Shown here piece after piece: positions 15,505 to 24,856 of a DNA stretch of 64,000 nucleotides (its first letter is position 1; the number at the start of each line of letters is the position of its first letter). Under the pieces are notes generated by a model that had not been told where the DNA came from, searched no databases, and saw only the letters and a list, made by a program, of their open reading frames with translations. Origin of the DNA: CAYOZN01 sp964408455 (GTDB lineage Bacteria; Planctomycetota; Phycisphaerae; UBA1845; UTPLA1); the NCBI GenBank assembly GCA_964408455.1, contig CAYOZN010000022.1, positions 1-64,000 of the forward strand, read 5' to 3'. Position numbers and translations under genes: made by a program.

Positions 15505-18500
15505 ATGCCTCGGGCGCTACACTCCAGCGATATCGTTGCAAACCGTATCCGCGCGTCTGAGTGTGATGTTCAAGTGGATAAGTTCGAACGCCTGATCCCG
15601 CGCAACAGAGGCCCGGCCTTTACCTACATCCTGTCGTTGTCGGCACTCGTCGTTGCCATCATCCTCCGCTGGCTTCTCGACCCGATGCTCGACGGCGTCG
15701 AACCCACGATCACGGTCTATGGCGCCGTCGCCTTTGCCGTGTGGCTGGGAGGCTGGCGTCCGGCCCTGTTGAATGCAATCGCCGGCCTATTGATCTGCGA
15801 GTATCTGTTCATCGAACCGCGAGGCAGCTTTGCACCTGGAACGAGGCAGGGCATCGCGGTGACCGCTGGATTCGCGTTCAGCTCGAGTCTGATCATCCTG
15901 CTGGGCGAGGCCATGCGTCGCGCCCATCTGCGAATATCGCGCGCCGCCGACGCTTCCCGCCGGAGCGAGGCGCAGCTGCAGGCGGTGCTCGACGCACTGC
16001 CCGTCGGCGTGATCATCTCGGACCAGACCGGTCGCGTCGTGAAGGACAATGCCGTCACGCGCGAGTTGTGGGGCGTGCCCCTCGGTACTGATTCGTGGCA
16101 GGGCTATGCCGACTGGGCGGGCTGCTGGCCCGACACGGGAGAGCCCATCCAGCCCCACGAATGGGCCATGACGCGGGCGCTGCTCTACGGCGAGATCACG
16201 CGCGACCAGCTGGTACTCAACCGACGTCCGGGCAGCGATGAACAACGGTATTACAGCAACAACGTCGCGCCTGTGCGTGACGACGCAGGCGGCCTGATCG
16301 GCGGCGTGGCGGTCATGTTCGATGTGACCGACAAGCTGGCCGCCGAGCGTTCGTTGCGAGAAAGCGAGTCGCAGTTGCGGCGGGTTCTGGACAGTCTCTT
16401 CGCCTTCGTCGGGGTGCTGACGCCGGATGGCGCCGTTGTTGAAGTCAATCGCGGACCCCTCGGCGGGGACGGCACCCGCGTGAAGGACGTCATCGGAAAG
16501 CCCTTCTGGGAGTGTTACTGGTGGAGCTTCTCGGCAGAATCGCAGACACGGCTTCGCGATTCCATCGGGCGCGCCGCCGCCGGAGAGGTGCTGCGATACG
16601 ACACGATCGCCCGCACGGATGATGACCAGCGCCTGTGGATCGATTTTCAGATTGCGCCGCTTTACGACAGCGAAGGCCGGATAACGCACCTGGTGCCATC
16701 GGCGATCGATCTTACGCCACGCAAGCAGGCAGAGGCGGCGCTGCGGGAAAGCGAGCGGCGGTTCAGAGCGGTCTTCAACCAGCAGTTCCTGTTCATGGCG
16801 CTTCTTTCTCCCGAAGGAACTGTCCTGGAGGTGAACGAATTGCCGCTGCGGTCGACGGGCATTCGGCGAGAGGAGGTCCTTGGGAGGCACTTCTGGGAGA
16901 CGCCGTGGTGGGCAGACCTCCCGGAGGTGCGGCAGGACTGGCCGCGACGGCTGCGAGAGGCCTCCCGCGCGCAAAGCGCCGTACTGGGCGAGGTTCGCTT
17001 TCAGACGGTCGACGGCGCAATGCGCATCGCCGATACGGCGATCACGGCCGTGAAGGACCGTGAGGGGAGGGTGCAGTTTTTCATCGTGCAGATGAGCGAC
17101 ATCACCGAACGGCGGCAGGCGCTGTTGGCGCTGCAGCGGAGCGAACAGAAATACCGCTCGCTGTTCGAGACGATCGATGAGGGCTTCTGCATCATCGAAG
17201 TCCTCTTTGATGAGAGCGATCGGCCCGGCGACTATCGCTTTCTGGAGACCAATCCGGCGTTCGAGCGGCTGACGGGGCTGGTTGATGCGCGGGGCCGGAC
17301 GATGCGGTCTCTTGCGCCGGCTCATGAGGAACAATGGTTCGAGGCATACGGACAAGTGGCTCTCAGCGGCAAGCCGGTCCGGTTTGAGCGTCATTCGTCT
17401 CACTTTGGCCGCTGGTACGACGTATATGCATGGCGTTTTGGCGATTCAGGGAATCGCCAGGTGGCCGTTCTGTTTACCGACGTGACGGCGCGCAAGCAGG
17501 CGGAGGAACGGCTGCGGGAGAGCGAGGCCCGGTTTCGCGAGATGGCGGATGGATTGCCGCTGTTGGTATGGCTTCAGAAAGCGGACGGCAGGCTGGAATT
17601 TGCGAATCGGCGATTTCACGAGTATTTCGATGAAGTTGGCGATGGAAATGGGAACATTCGACGGCCGCTGCCGCTGCATCCCGACGACGCCGAAGGCTTT
17701 GCGACGGCGTTCGAGTCAGCGGTGCGGGAACGGCGATCGTTTCATGCCGATTGTCGCGTGAAGCGCGGCGACGGCAGCTGGCGGTGGATAGACGTCTACG
17801 GCCGACCCCGCATTTCCAATGAAGGCAACTACGAGGGATTCGTGGTCGCGGCCCTGGACGTCACGGATCGGCGGGAGCTCGAACAGCTTCGCGACGCCCT
17901 GCTGGACAGCGAGCGATCGGCTCGCAGCGCGGTCGAGCGGCTGAGCCAGGCGAAGGACGATTTTCTGGCGATGATCACGCACGAGCTTCGCTCGCCGCTG
18001 GCCAGCATGCTGGGCTGGTCGCAGCTGCTGCAAGCGGGCAAGCTGTCGGAGGAAGACACTGGTAAGGCTGTCGGTGCAATCGTGCGCGGGGGCAGCCAGC
18101 TCAAGCAATTGATCGACGATCTGCTCGACGTGAACAGCGCAGCATCGGGAAAGCTCAAACTGGATTGGGGGAGCGTCGAACTGGTGACGCTTGCGCACGA
18201 GGCGGCGGCAGACTTCGGGCCCGAGTCGCAGCGCGCAGGCATTCAGCTGGTGCAGGAGCTGCCGGAAAATGAAATCGTGCTGCTCGGGGATGCCGCACGG
18301 CTGCGGCAGGTGATCGACAACCTGCTGTCAAACGCCATCAAGTTCACTCCGGCCGGGGGCCAGGTCCGGCTGCGCGTCGTGCCCGGCGACGAGGCGGTGA
18401 ATATCGCGGTGGAAGATACCGGCATCGGCATCGAGCCAGATGCGCTGCCCACCATATTCGATCGTTTTCAGCAGGCGGAAAGCTCCATCGCGCGCAAATA

Positions 18501-19044
18501 CAAGGGACTCGGGCTCGGGCTGTCGCTGGTGAAGGAAATCACCGAGCTGCACGGCGGCGCGGTGCGCGCGAAAAGCGGCGGCCACGGTGAGGGCGCGACA
18601 TTCATCGTGCAGCTGCCGCACAAACAGAAGTCGCAGGCGAGTATCGATATTTCGGGCCAGTGCAACGGAATACGGGCGCTGGTGGTGGACGACGAGACGG
18701 AAACACTGACGCTGACGGCGCGACTGCTATCCGACGCCGGGGCCGCCGTGACGCCGTGTGCGTCGGCCGAGCAGGGGCTCAGGGAATTGACGGACAACAA
18801 CTTCGACGTGCTGCTGTGCGATCTGAGCATGCCGGACGTGGACGGTTATGAATTTCTTCGGCGCGTTCGCAATATGCCCGATCCGGACAAATCGTCGATT
18901 CCGGCCGTTGCGGTGACCGCCTTCGCACGCGAGGAAGATGAGCGGCGGAGCCTGGCCCGTGGCTTTCAGGCACACTACACCAAGCCGATCGATGCGTACG
19001 CGCTGTGCACGACGATCCGCGAACTCGTGCATCAGGAGGCGTGA
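15505..19044 (+). CDS. Five-PAS hybrid sensor histidine kinase with DUF4118-like membrane domain
   Basis: A 1179-residue sensor. Residues about 38-140 hold a KdpD-type (DUF4118-like) membrane region (TITVYGAVAFAVWLGGWRPA). Five PAS/PAC repeats follow, starting near 150 (LQAVLDALPVGVI), 295 (LRRVLDSLFAFVG), 418 (FRAVFNQQFLFMA), 545 (YRSLFETIDEGFC) and 675 (FREMADGLPLLVW). Then come HisKA (THELRSP, His826), the HATPase with DTGIGI and GLGLGLSLV, and a C-terminal receiver with VVDDE and Asp1106 (CDLSMPDVDG). It is an inner-membrane kinase with an integrated phosphorelay module and no DNA-binding output. The ligand is unknown, and multiple PAS domains suggest redox or small-molecule input. It stands alone and ends tail-to-tail with the foldase gene. 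Confidence 0.9.
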   Translation: MPRALHSSDIVANRIRASECDVQVDKFERLIPRNRGPAFTYILSLSALVVAIILRWLLDPMLDGVEPTITVYGAVAFAVWLGGWRPALLNAIAGLLICEYLFIEPRGSFAPGTRQGIAVTAGFAFSSSLIILLGEAMRRAHLRISRAADASRRSEAQLQAVLDALPVGVIISDQTGRVVKDNAVTRELWGVPLGTDSWQGYADWAGCWPDTGEPIQPHEWAMTRALLYGEITRDQLVLNRRPGSDEQRYYSNNVAPVRDDAGGLIGGVAVMFDVTDKLAAERSLRESESQLRRVLDSLFAFVGVLTPDGAVVEVNRGPLGGDGTRVKDVIGKPFWECYWWSFSAESQTRLRDSIGRAAAGEVLRYDTIARTDDDQRLWIDFQIAPLYDSEGRITHLVPSAIDLTPRKQAEAALRESERRFRAVFNQQFLFMALLSPEGTVLEVNELPLRSTGIRREEVLGRHFWETPWWADLPEVRQDWPRRLREASRAQSAVLGEVRFQTVDGAMRIADTAITAVKDREGRVQFFIVQMSDITERRQALLALQRSEQKYRSLFETIDEGFCIIEVLFDESDRPGDYRFLETNPAFERLTGLVDARGRTMRSLAPAHEEQWFEAYGQVALSGKPVRFERHSSHFGRWYDVYAWRFGDSGNRQVAVLFTDVTARKQAEERLRESEARFREMADGLPLLVWLQKADGRLEFANRRFHEYFDEVGDGNGNIRRPLPLHPDDAEGFATAFESAVRERRSFHADCRVKRGDGSWRWIDVYGRPRISNEGNYEGFVVAALDVTDRRELEQLRDALLDSERSARSAVERLSQAKDDFLAMITHELRSPLASMLGWSQLLQAGKLSEEDTGKAVGAIVRGGSQLKQLIDDLLDVNSAASGKLKLDWGSVELVTLAHEAAADFGPESQRAGIQLVQELPENEIVLLGDAARLRQVIDNLLSNAIKFTPAGGQVRLRVVPGDEAVNIAVEDTGIGIEPDALPTIFDRFQQAESSIARKYKGLGLGLSLVKEITELHGGAVRAKSGGHGEGATFIVQLPHKQKSQASIDISGQCNGIRALVVDDETETLTLTARLLSDAGAAVTPCASAEQGLRELTDNNFDVLLCDLSMPDVDGYEFLRRVRNMPDPDKSSIPAVAVTAFAREEDERRSLARGFQAHYTKPIDAYALCTTIRELVHQEA

Positions 19045-19062
19045 AGCGAGATCACGAGGGGC

Positions 19063-20262
19063 CTACGGCGTTTGCGGCCGGGGAGCGGCGAGCATGACCT
19101 GGGCCACGAACGCATCCAGCGATCCGATGGTGGATGTCTCGAGTTCACGCTGCAAAAACTCGGCACGGGCGCGATTGAATCGTCGTCCCCGAATCTTGTC
19201 CACGATGTCGGGCTGGGCCTGCTCGAAGCTCTGTGTATGGCCGGGTTCGACTCGACCGGTCTTGACGATGAAGAAGCTTCTGGCGGCGACGATCACATCG
19301 CTGATTTCGTTCTCCCCCATTTCAAAGGCGCGCCGGGAAGGCGTCTCCCAGCGTTCCTGGAGAGGCTCGGTGAGAAAGCCCCAGTAACCGGCATCGGCCT
19401 GCTTGAAGCGGCTGTGGCGGCGGGCGACGTCTTCAAAAGATTCGCCGCGCCGGAGTGCCTCGTGGGCGGCATCAATGGCGGCACGAGCCTCCGCCTCGGC
19501 CCGCGCGCGATCGTCGGGCGCCACGGACCTCGACTTGTCGAGGAAGGAGGCGATCGGCACATCGATGATCGAGACTTCTCGCCGGCCGGGCGTCGAATAG
19601 TCCGCCAGGTGCTCGCGGTAATACTGCATGAGTTCCTGCTTGCGCGGCGCGGGAATCATCGGAAGGATGCGTTCGCGGAGATAGCTGTCGACGATGACGT
19701 CGCGGCGCAAACGGTCGAGGACCTGCTGGCGCGTCTTGTTCTGCCGCTGGAGGTGGTTTTCGTAGCTGGTCTCTCGGCCGCCGAATTCGCGGTTGATTCG
19801 CTCGCGCTCCATCAGTTCGACGACTTTCTGGATGTTGGGCTCGAGCTCTTCGGTGATCCGTCGGCTGGCGCGGCGGAAGATCAGCAGCGTCGCCACTTCG
19901 TCGATGATCTGCTGCCTGACCAGTTCGGCGACGCGGCGATAATAGAGATCTGCCGACATCGTCCGGGCGAGTTCCGTGAGCTGCGGGTCGATGGGTTCGA
20001 GGATATCGCTCACGGTGATGGCTTGTCCGTTCACAATGAGCGCATCGGCTCGGATGGCGCTGGTGTCGAAGACATCCGGTTCGCTGGGCGGCGGACCTGC
20101 GTTTGCGAGTGCGGGGGCCGGCGCATCGGGCTCTGAACGACCGGCCGTCGGGACGATCTCCGAATCGTGCCGCAGCCGTTCGGGCGGCGCGGAGGGCTGA
20201 GTGCACGCGGGCGCGGCAGCAAGCAGGGCCAGAAGGATGACGCACGCCTTGCGGAGTCTCAT
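19063..20262 (-). CDS. Parvulin-type peptidyl-prolyl isomerase (SurA/PpiC-like), exported
   Basis: 399 residues from the ATG at 20262. The signal is MRLRKACVILLALLAAAPAC, with Cys20 as a possible lipid attachment site, although the lipobox is weak. A long alpha-helical SurA-like N-domain (about 60-225) follows a proline-rich linker. The parvulin domain covers about 230-345, with EDVARRHSRFKQADAGYWGF and the downstream FEMGENEISDVI motif. A helical tail follows. It is predicted to help fold or chaperone envelope and outer-membrane proteins. It is divergent from the glycosyltransferase gene and convergent with the five-PAS kinase. Confidence 0.87.
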   Translation of the reverse strand: MRLRKACVILLALLAAAPACTQPSAPPERLRHDSEIVPTAGRSEPDAPAPALANAGPPPSEPDVFDTSAIRADALIVNGQAITVSDILEPIDPQLTELARTMSADLYYRRVAELVRQQIIDEVATLLIFRRASRRITEELEPNIQKVVELMERERINREFGGRETSYENHLQRQNKTRQQVLDRLRRDVIVDSYLRERILPMIPAPRKQELMQYYREHLADYSTPGRREVSIIDVPIASFLDKSRSVAPDDRARAEAEARAAIDAAHEALRRGESFEDVARRHSRFKQADAGYWGFLTEPLQERWETPSRRAFEMGENEISDVIVAARSFFIVKTGRVEPGHTQSFEQAQPDIVDKIRGRRFNRARAEFLQRELETSTIGSLDAFVAQVMLAAPRPQTP

Positions 20263-20325
20263 GTGGCGGCATTGTAAAGGCAGGCAGCCGGCGGGCAATG
20301 CGCGGGGCCGGGGGTTCGCGCACGG

Positions 20326-20355
20326 TTGACAGATCTCGCGCTGCGTTTCAAGCTA
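20326..20355 (+). promoter_or_regulatory. Candidate promoter of the glycosyltransferase gene
   Basis: A perfect TTGACA at 20326-20331 is followed 18 bases later by AAGCTA, a poor -10. Its position about 75 bases before the start codon is suitable. Confidence 0.35.
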
Positions 20356-20428
20356 GGCCGAAGAGGGGCAGCCTGTCGCCGCGCGGCCGCGGGACGGCGG
20401 CCCGGTCGCGGCACTGAGACGATCGAGC

Positions 20429-21409
20429 ATGTCCGACACCGCAATCCGCTCCCCTTCGATTGCCGTGCTCATCCCCTGCTACAACGAGGCGGCGACGGTA
20501 CAGAAAGTCGTCCGTGATTTTCGCCGCGAGCTGCCGGAGGCGGACATCTACGTCTTCGACAACAACAGCACCGACGACACGGCGCGGCTGGCACGCGAGG
20601 CCGGCGCGACGGTGGTGGCCGAAAAGAAGCAGGGAAAGGGGCATGTCGTCGCCGCCATGTTCGAGAAGATCGATGCCGACTTCTACATCATGGCCGACGG
20701 GGATGACACCTATCCAGCCGATCGCGCGCGCGATCTTCTCGCGCCGGTTTTGAACGGCAGCGCGGATATGGTCGTCGGCGCTCGACAGGCCTCGGACGAG
20801 ACCCTGGCCTACCGGCGGTTTCACGTCTTCGGCAACTGGCTGGTTCGCTGGCTCATCAACCTGATCTTCGGCGCGCGGCTCTCGGACATCATGAGCGGCT
20901 ACCGCGCCTTCACGCGCGAGGTTGCCGCCAATCTGCCGATCATGTCGTACGGATTTGACATCGAAACCGAGATGACGGTGCAGTGTCTCTATCGCCAGTG
21001 GGTGCTGAAGGAAGTGCCGATCACGTATGGCGTACGGCCGGAAGGCAGCGTCTCCAAGCTGAGCACTTTTCGCGACGGCTTTCTGGTGCTGTTCCGGATA
21101 CTCAATCTGTTTCGATCGTACAAGCCGCTCACGTTTTTTGGCGGGCTGGGCATCTTTTTCTTTGTGCTGTCCTGCGCAGCTGCCGCCTGGCTGAGGTTTG
21201 GCGCGTGGGCGCCCGATTCCGGCTTCCGGCTCTCGCTGATCATCGGCGCGGGCACGCTGTTGGCGATGAGCCTGGTGGCGGTCGGCATCGGACTCACGGT
21301 GCAGCTCATTAACTTCCGGTTTCTGGAGTTGGACTCGGTCCAGCGCCGTTCGCGCCGCATCTCGACAATCCGACCGGGCCGGAAAAGCGCCACACCTGGC
21401 GACTTGTGA
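20429..21409 (+). CDS. Family 2 glycosyltransferase with C-terminal membrane anchor
   Basis: A 326-residue GT-A enzyme. The nucleotide-sugar fold starts at IAVLIPCYNEAATV (11-24), with DNNSTDDT (44-51), the metal-binding ADGDDTYP (89-96) and an acceptor-site segment GYRAFTREV. Two hydrophobic segments in the last third (FFGGLGIFFFVLSCAAAAW; LIIGAGTLLAMSLVAVGIGL) anchor it in the inner membrane. It resembles dolichol-phosphate mannosyltransferase/undecaprenyl-phosphate glycosyltransferases, so it probably loads a sugar onto a polyprenyl phosphate for envelope glycan or protein glycosylation. No other glycan genes are adjacent. Confidence 0.87.
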   Translation: MSDTAIRSPSIAVLIPCYNEAATVQKVVRDFRRELPEADIYVFDNNSTDDTARLAREAGATVVAEKKQGKGHVVAAMFEKIDADFYIMADGDDTYPADRARDLLAPVLNGSADMVVGARQASDETLAYRRFHVFGNWLVRWLINLIFGARLSDIMSGYRAFTREVAANLPIMSYGFDIETEMTVQCLYRQWVLKEVPITYGVRPEGSVSKLSTFRDGFLVLFRILNLFRSYKPLTFFGGLGIFFFVLSCAAAAWLRFGAWAPDSGFRLSLIIGAGTLLAMSLVAVGIGLTVQLINFRFLELDSVQRRSRRISTIRPGRKSATPGDL

Positions 21410-21610
21410 TACACTTGCGGCCGCATGTGGGCAGGCGACGCCATAGGCGGACGGGTGTTTGTACTTCCCCGAGGGGTACTGACAGCGGTGGATTTAACCG
21501 AACTTTAGTGTTGCGGAGCTTGCCGGGATATCGCCGGTCCCTTATTCAAGCGCGATAGTGTGACGTGCGCGATCCGTGGACCCGGCCGATGCTTCGAAAG
21601 GAGATTGTCC

Positions 21611-22282
21611 ATGGGACGGGTCGCCGAGTTGTTCAACATGTCGCCATTCGAACCGCTGCTGGAGCACCTTGCCAAGGTGCGCGAATGCGTGGACGTCGTG
21701 CGTCCCATGATCGACGCCGTCCGCAACAAAAACTATGCTGAACTCGAGGCCCTGACCGAGCTGGTCTTCAAAATAGAACACCAGGCGGACTTGATCAAAG
21801 ACGAGATCCGCCAGGAGGTCCCCAGAAACTTCTTTCTGCCCGTTTACCGCGGCGATCTGCTGGGATATTTGAAGCTGCAGGATGACATCGCGGACTCGGT
21901 TGAAAACCTGGCGTATCTGCTGACGCTGAAGCGGCTTTCCATGCCGCCGGCGCTTTCCGCAGAACTGGATCGCTTTGTGGCGAAGGTCCTCGAGACATGT
22001 TTGAAGTCATATGAAATGAACGCCTGCATCCGCGATCTTGTGAAGCGTGGCTTTCACGCGGTGCAGACTGATCACGTCTTCACCATGATTCGCGCTGTTG
22101 AAAGGGCGGAATGGGAGGCGGACAAAGCGCAGTATCAGACCAGCAAGCTGCTGTACTCGCTTGAGGACGACATGAAGCCGTCCGATCTCATCATCTGGTC
22201 GCGCGTACTGATGGAACTGGGGGAGATAGCCAACCACGCTGAAAAGACGGCTGATCGACTGCGTCGTATGTTATCTCATTGA
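21611..22282 (+). CDS. DUF47 (PhoU-like) phosphate transport accessory protein
   Basis: 223 residues, an all-helical DUF47 protein of the PhoU superfamily (TIGR00153 type). Typical segments are SPFEPLLEHLAKVREC near the start, the E/H-rich FKIEHQADLIKDEIR and a C-terminal EIANHAEKTADRLRRML, whose acidic and His residues bind metal clusters in PhoU-like folds. It is the usual partner of PiT transporters, proposed to regulate or gate them. The ATG at 21611 is chosen because AAAGGAGA precedes it by about seven bases. It forms the first half of a DUF47-PiT cassette with the next gene. Confidence 0.88.
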   Translation: MGRVAELFNMSPFEPLLEHLAKVRECVDVVRPMIDAVRNKNYAELEALTELVFKIEHQADLIKDEIRQEVPRNFFLPVYRGDLLGYLKLQDDIADSVENLAYLLTLKRLSMPPALSAELDRFVAKVLETCLKSYEMNACIRDLVKRGFHAVQTDHVFTMIRAVERAEWEADKAQYQTSKLLYSLEDDMKPSDLIIWSRVLMELGEIANHAEKTADRLRRMLSH

Positions 22283-22366
22283 GCGGACTCGCCTGCGCCC
22301 ATCGCGGCCGCACTCGACGTTTGTCGTCCGGTTCAAGGGACAGCATCACCGAATGACGGATCATTC

Positions 22367-23998
22367 ATGAGTGCGGCATCGTTCGAATTGATGTCAGTTC
22401 TGGCCGAAGGCGGTTCGTCCGCCGCAGAGGCCGTCGTTCCCGCCAGCTTTCTCTATGCCGCGGTCGGCCTCGCGATCGTGATGCTGATCTGGGACACCGT
22501 TGAAGTTGGTCGCAACGACGCAGCCAACATCGTCAACGCCGTGTTCGGGGCGCGTATCCTGAGACGCCAGTCGGCGGTCTGGCTGGCAGGCATCGGCGTG
22601 ATCTTCGGGGCCGGGCTTTCATCCGGTGTCATGGAAACGGCCCGCAAGGGCATCTTCGATCCCACGGCATTCACGATACAGCAGGCCCTGGCGATCTATA
22701 TCTCCGTCTATATCGTCGATACCGTGCTCCTGTACGGCTACTCCGCCTTCGGCATGCCGGTCAGCACGACGATGTGCCTGGTGTTCGAACTGCTCGGCGC
22801 CGCGTTTTTCATGGGGCTGTTTTTCGCCGACCAGACCGCGGTGTTGTGGGGTAAGGCCGGCAACGTCCTGTTGGGTGTAGTCTGTTCGATCCTACTGACC
22901 GGGGCGCTGGCCTTCATGATTCAGCGCGCCGCCCGCGGCGCCATCGGCGCCCGCTCCGACGATCTTGCCACACTGCGCCTGCATGGCGGCTGGATCGGAG
23001 GCGGCCTGCTGGCCGGTTTGTGCTATTTCATGATCGTCAAGGGCATGAAGCAGGTGTCGCTGGTGAAGTCGCTGAAGACCAGCCTGCTCGACTCGAATCC
23101 TTACATCGCCCCGATTCTGCTCATTCTGATCCTGTGGTTTTTGTTTGCCCTGCTGATTCACATCGCACTGGCTGTTTTCCGTGAACCCGCCGCCCGCGCC
23201 CTGTTTCCGACGCTGACGCTGATTGGCATGGTGTCGATGGGTTTTGCCTTCGGGCAGAACGATCTGGCGAATTGTGCTTCGCCCGGCCTCGCAGCGATCG
23301 AGCTGTTCAAAGGCCATCAGAAGGGTCACGACATCGAGCAGATTACCGCGGCCAGCCTGCCGACGTGGGCCCTTTTCGGCAGCGGGTTTCTGCTGCTCCT
23401 GGGCATGTCGACCGAGAACGCCCAGCGCGTGACGCGGGCAGAGGTGAACACGGGCAGCGCAGGTGACACGGTGCGGCTTTATGCGCCCCAGTGGTGCATC
23501 GTGCTGGCCAAGTACCTGCTGAAATTCCGCTCGCCGGAGCCTGCGCTGGCGCCGACTCCCCAGCGCACGCCACAGGGAAAGACGCAGCACTACGATGCAC
23601 TGCGCGCCGCCATTATCGTCAGCATATCGGCGTCAACCATTGCCACTGCCTCGGCGCTGAAGCTGCCCGTCTCGACCACTTATGTGGCGTTCGCGGCCGT
23701 GCTCGCCACCGGCGCCGCCGATCGCATCTTCGTGCGCGGCGACTCGGCACTGAAACTCGGACGCTTCATCTGGGTGGTATTCAGCTGGTTTCTGTCGGGC
23801 GTCATCGCCGCCGTGGCAACCGGGCTGACGTGCATTGTGGTTTACAAGGGCGGCATTGTCGGTATGGTCGCCTGTCTGCTGACGAATCTGACGGTACGGC
23901 ACATTCTTGCAAGGCGTTCGGACGCTCAGGAGGCTCGCATCAAGCGAGAAGCAGAAGAGCGACGGCATCCGGAGGAATTCGCCCTTGAGGACGAGTGA
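22367..23998 (+). CDS. PiT-family phosphate permease (long form)
   Basis: A 543-residue inner-membrane transporter. Both inverted PiT signature repeats are present: GRNDAANIVNAVFGARIL (about 47-64) and FGQNDLANCASPGLA (about 299-313). Each is followed by its partner motif (GMPVSTTMC and KLPVSTTYV). About a dozen hydrophobic segments are visible. It is expected to import inorganic phosphate with H+ or Na+. The middle loop between the two halves is longer than in the second PiT of this locus. The charged tail (RIKREAEERRHPEEFALEDE) is cytoplasmic. The gene follows its DUF47 partner by 84 bases, so the two probably share a transcript. Confidence 0.9.
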   Translation: MSAASFELMSVLAEGGSSAAEAVVPASFLYAAVGLAIVMLIWDTVEVGRNDAANIVNAVFGARILRRQSAVWLAGIGVIFGAGLSSGVMETARKGIFDPTAFTIQQALAIYISVYIVDTVLLYGYSAFGMPVSTTMCLVFELLGAAFFMGLFFADQTAVLWGKAGNVLLGVVCSILLTGALAFMIQRAARGAIGARSDDLATLRLHGGWIGGGLLAGLCYFMIVKGMKQVSLVKSLKTSLLDSNPYIAPILLILILWFLFALLIHIALAVFREPAARALFPTLTLIGMVSMGFAFGQNDLANCASPGLAAIELFKGHQKGHDIEQITAASLPTWALFGSGFLLLLGMSTENAQRVTRAEVNTGSAGDTVRLYAPQWCIVLAKYLLKFRSPEPALAPTPQRTPQGKTQHYDALRAAIIVSISASTIATASALKLPVSTTYVAFAAVLATGAADRIFVRGDSALKLGRFIWVVFSWFLSGVIAAVATGLTCIVVYKGGIVGMVACLLTNLTVRHILARRSDAQEARIKREAEERRHPEEFALEDE

Positions 23999-24220
23999 TC
24001 GCTGCCCGAGCGGACTATCGCATCTCGAATTGCCCGCAATGAGGTTGCTTTTCGCGATGACCACGTTACGCTTTTCGCGAGTGCATGGACGATGCTCCGC
24101 GTCCCGTCTTCGCCGACGTGCGTCGGAGTAACCAGCTCGAAATCACGTACGCTCACCCATTGAAAACCACCACCATGAAATCGTCGCATTGACGTCACAG
24201 CCTCCGCCGGGAGTGTTCGC

Positions 24221-24844
24221 ATGTTCAGCATTCTGCCCAAAGACACCGGCTTTCAAATCCTGCTTGATCGTTCCAGCCAGACGATGGTCTCGGGCGTGAG
24301 GGCCTATTCCAACCTGATCAAGTCGCTCGCCAGTCCGACGGCGGCGCTCGAGCAGGTGCGAAGAATCGAGCACGAAGGCGATGACAACCTGCGCCAGATC
24401 CTCGACAAGCTCGATCGGACCTTTCTGACGCCGTTCGATCGCGAGGACATCTATCGGCTGTCCCGGCGGATGGATGACGTGATCGACGCCGTCGATGCCG
24501 CGTCCAAGCGGTTCATCTTTTACAAGATGACGACCAGCACATCATGGCTCGACCAGCTCGGCCAGGTCCTGCAACGGGCCGGTGAGGCTGCCGGGCGCGC
24601 CGTTCCGCGGCTGCGCAATCTGAAGCAGACGGCGGAACTGCGAAGCGAACTCGACGTCATTCATCTCGCGGAGCGCGAGGCGGACGACCTGCATCACCAG
24701 GCGGTGGCGGAACTTTATGACCGGGAGGCCCACGTCGGCACCCTGATGAAATGGAAGGAAGTGTACGACCTGACGGAGAAGGCGATCGACCGGTGCGAAG
24801 ACATCGCCGACGTCATCCGGGGCATCATGGTCAAAGGCACCTGA
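24221..24844 (+). CDS. Second DUF47 (PhoU-like) protein
   Basis: A 207-residue helical protein of the DUF47/PhoU-like family. It begins MFSILPKDTGFQILLDRSS, with EHEGDDNLRQILDKLDRTFLTPFDRED near residues 50-75, a hallmark of the family. It ends EKAIDRCEDIADVIRGIMV. It is clearly paralogous but not identical in type to the protein at 21611. Its gene lies 12 bases before the second PiT gene, so translational coupling is likely and the pair should function together. Confidence 0.9.
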   Translation: MFSILPKDTGFQILLDRSSQTMVSGVRAYSNLIKSLASPTAALEQVRRIEHEGDDNLRQILDKLDRTFLTPFDREDIYRLSRRMDDVIDAVDAASKRFIFYKMTTSTSWLDQLGQVLQRAGEAAGRAVPRLRNLKQTAELRSELDVIHLAEREADDLHHQAVAELYDREAHVGTLMKWKEVYDLTEKAIDRCEDIADVIRGIMVKGT

Positions 24845-24856
24845 GTCCGCGCTGCC

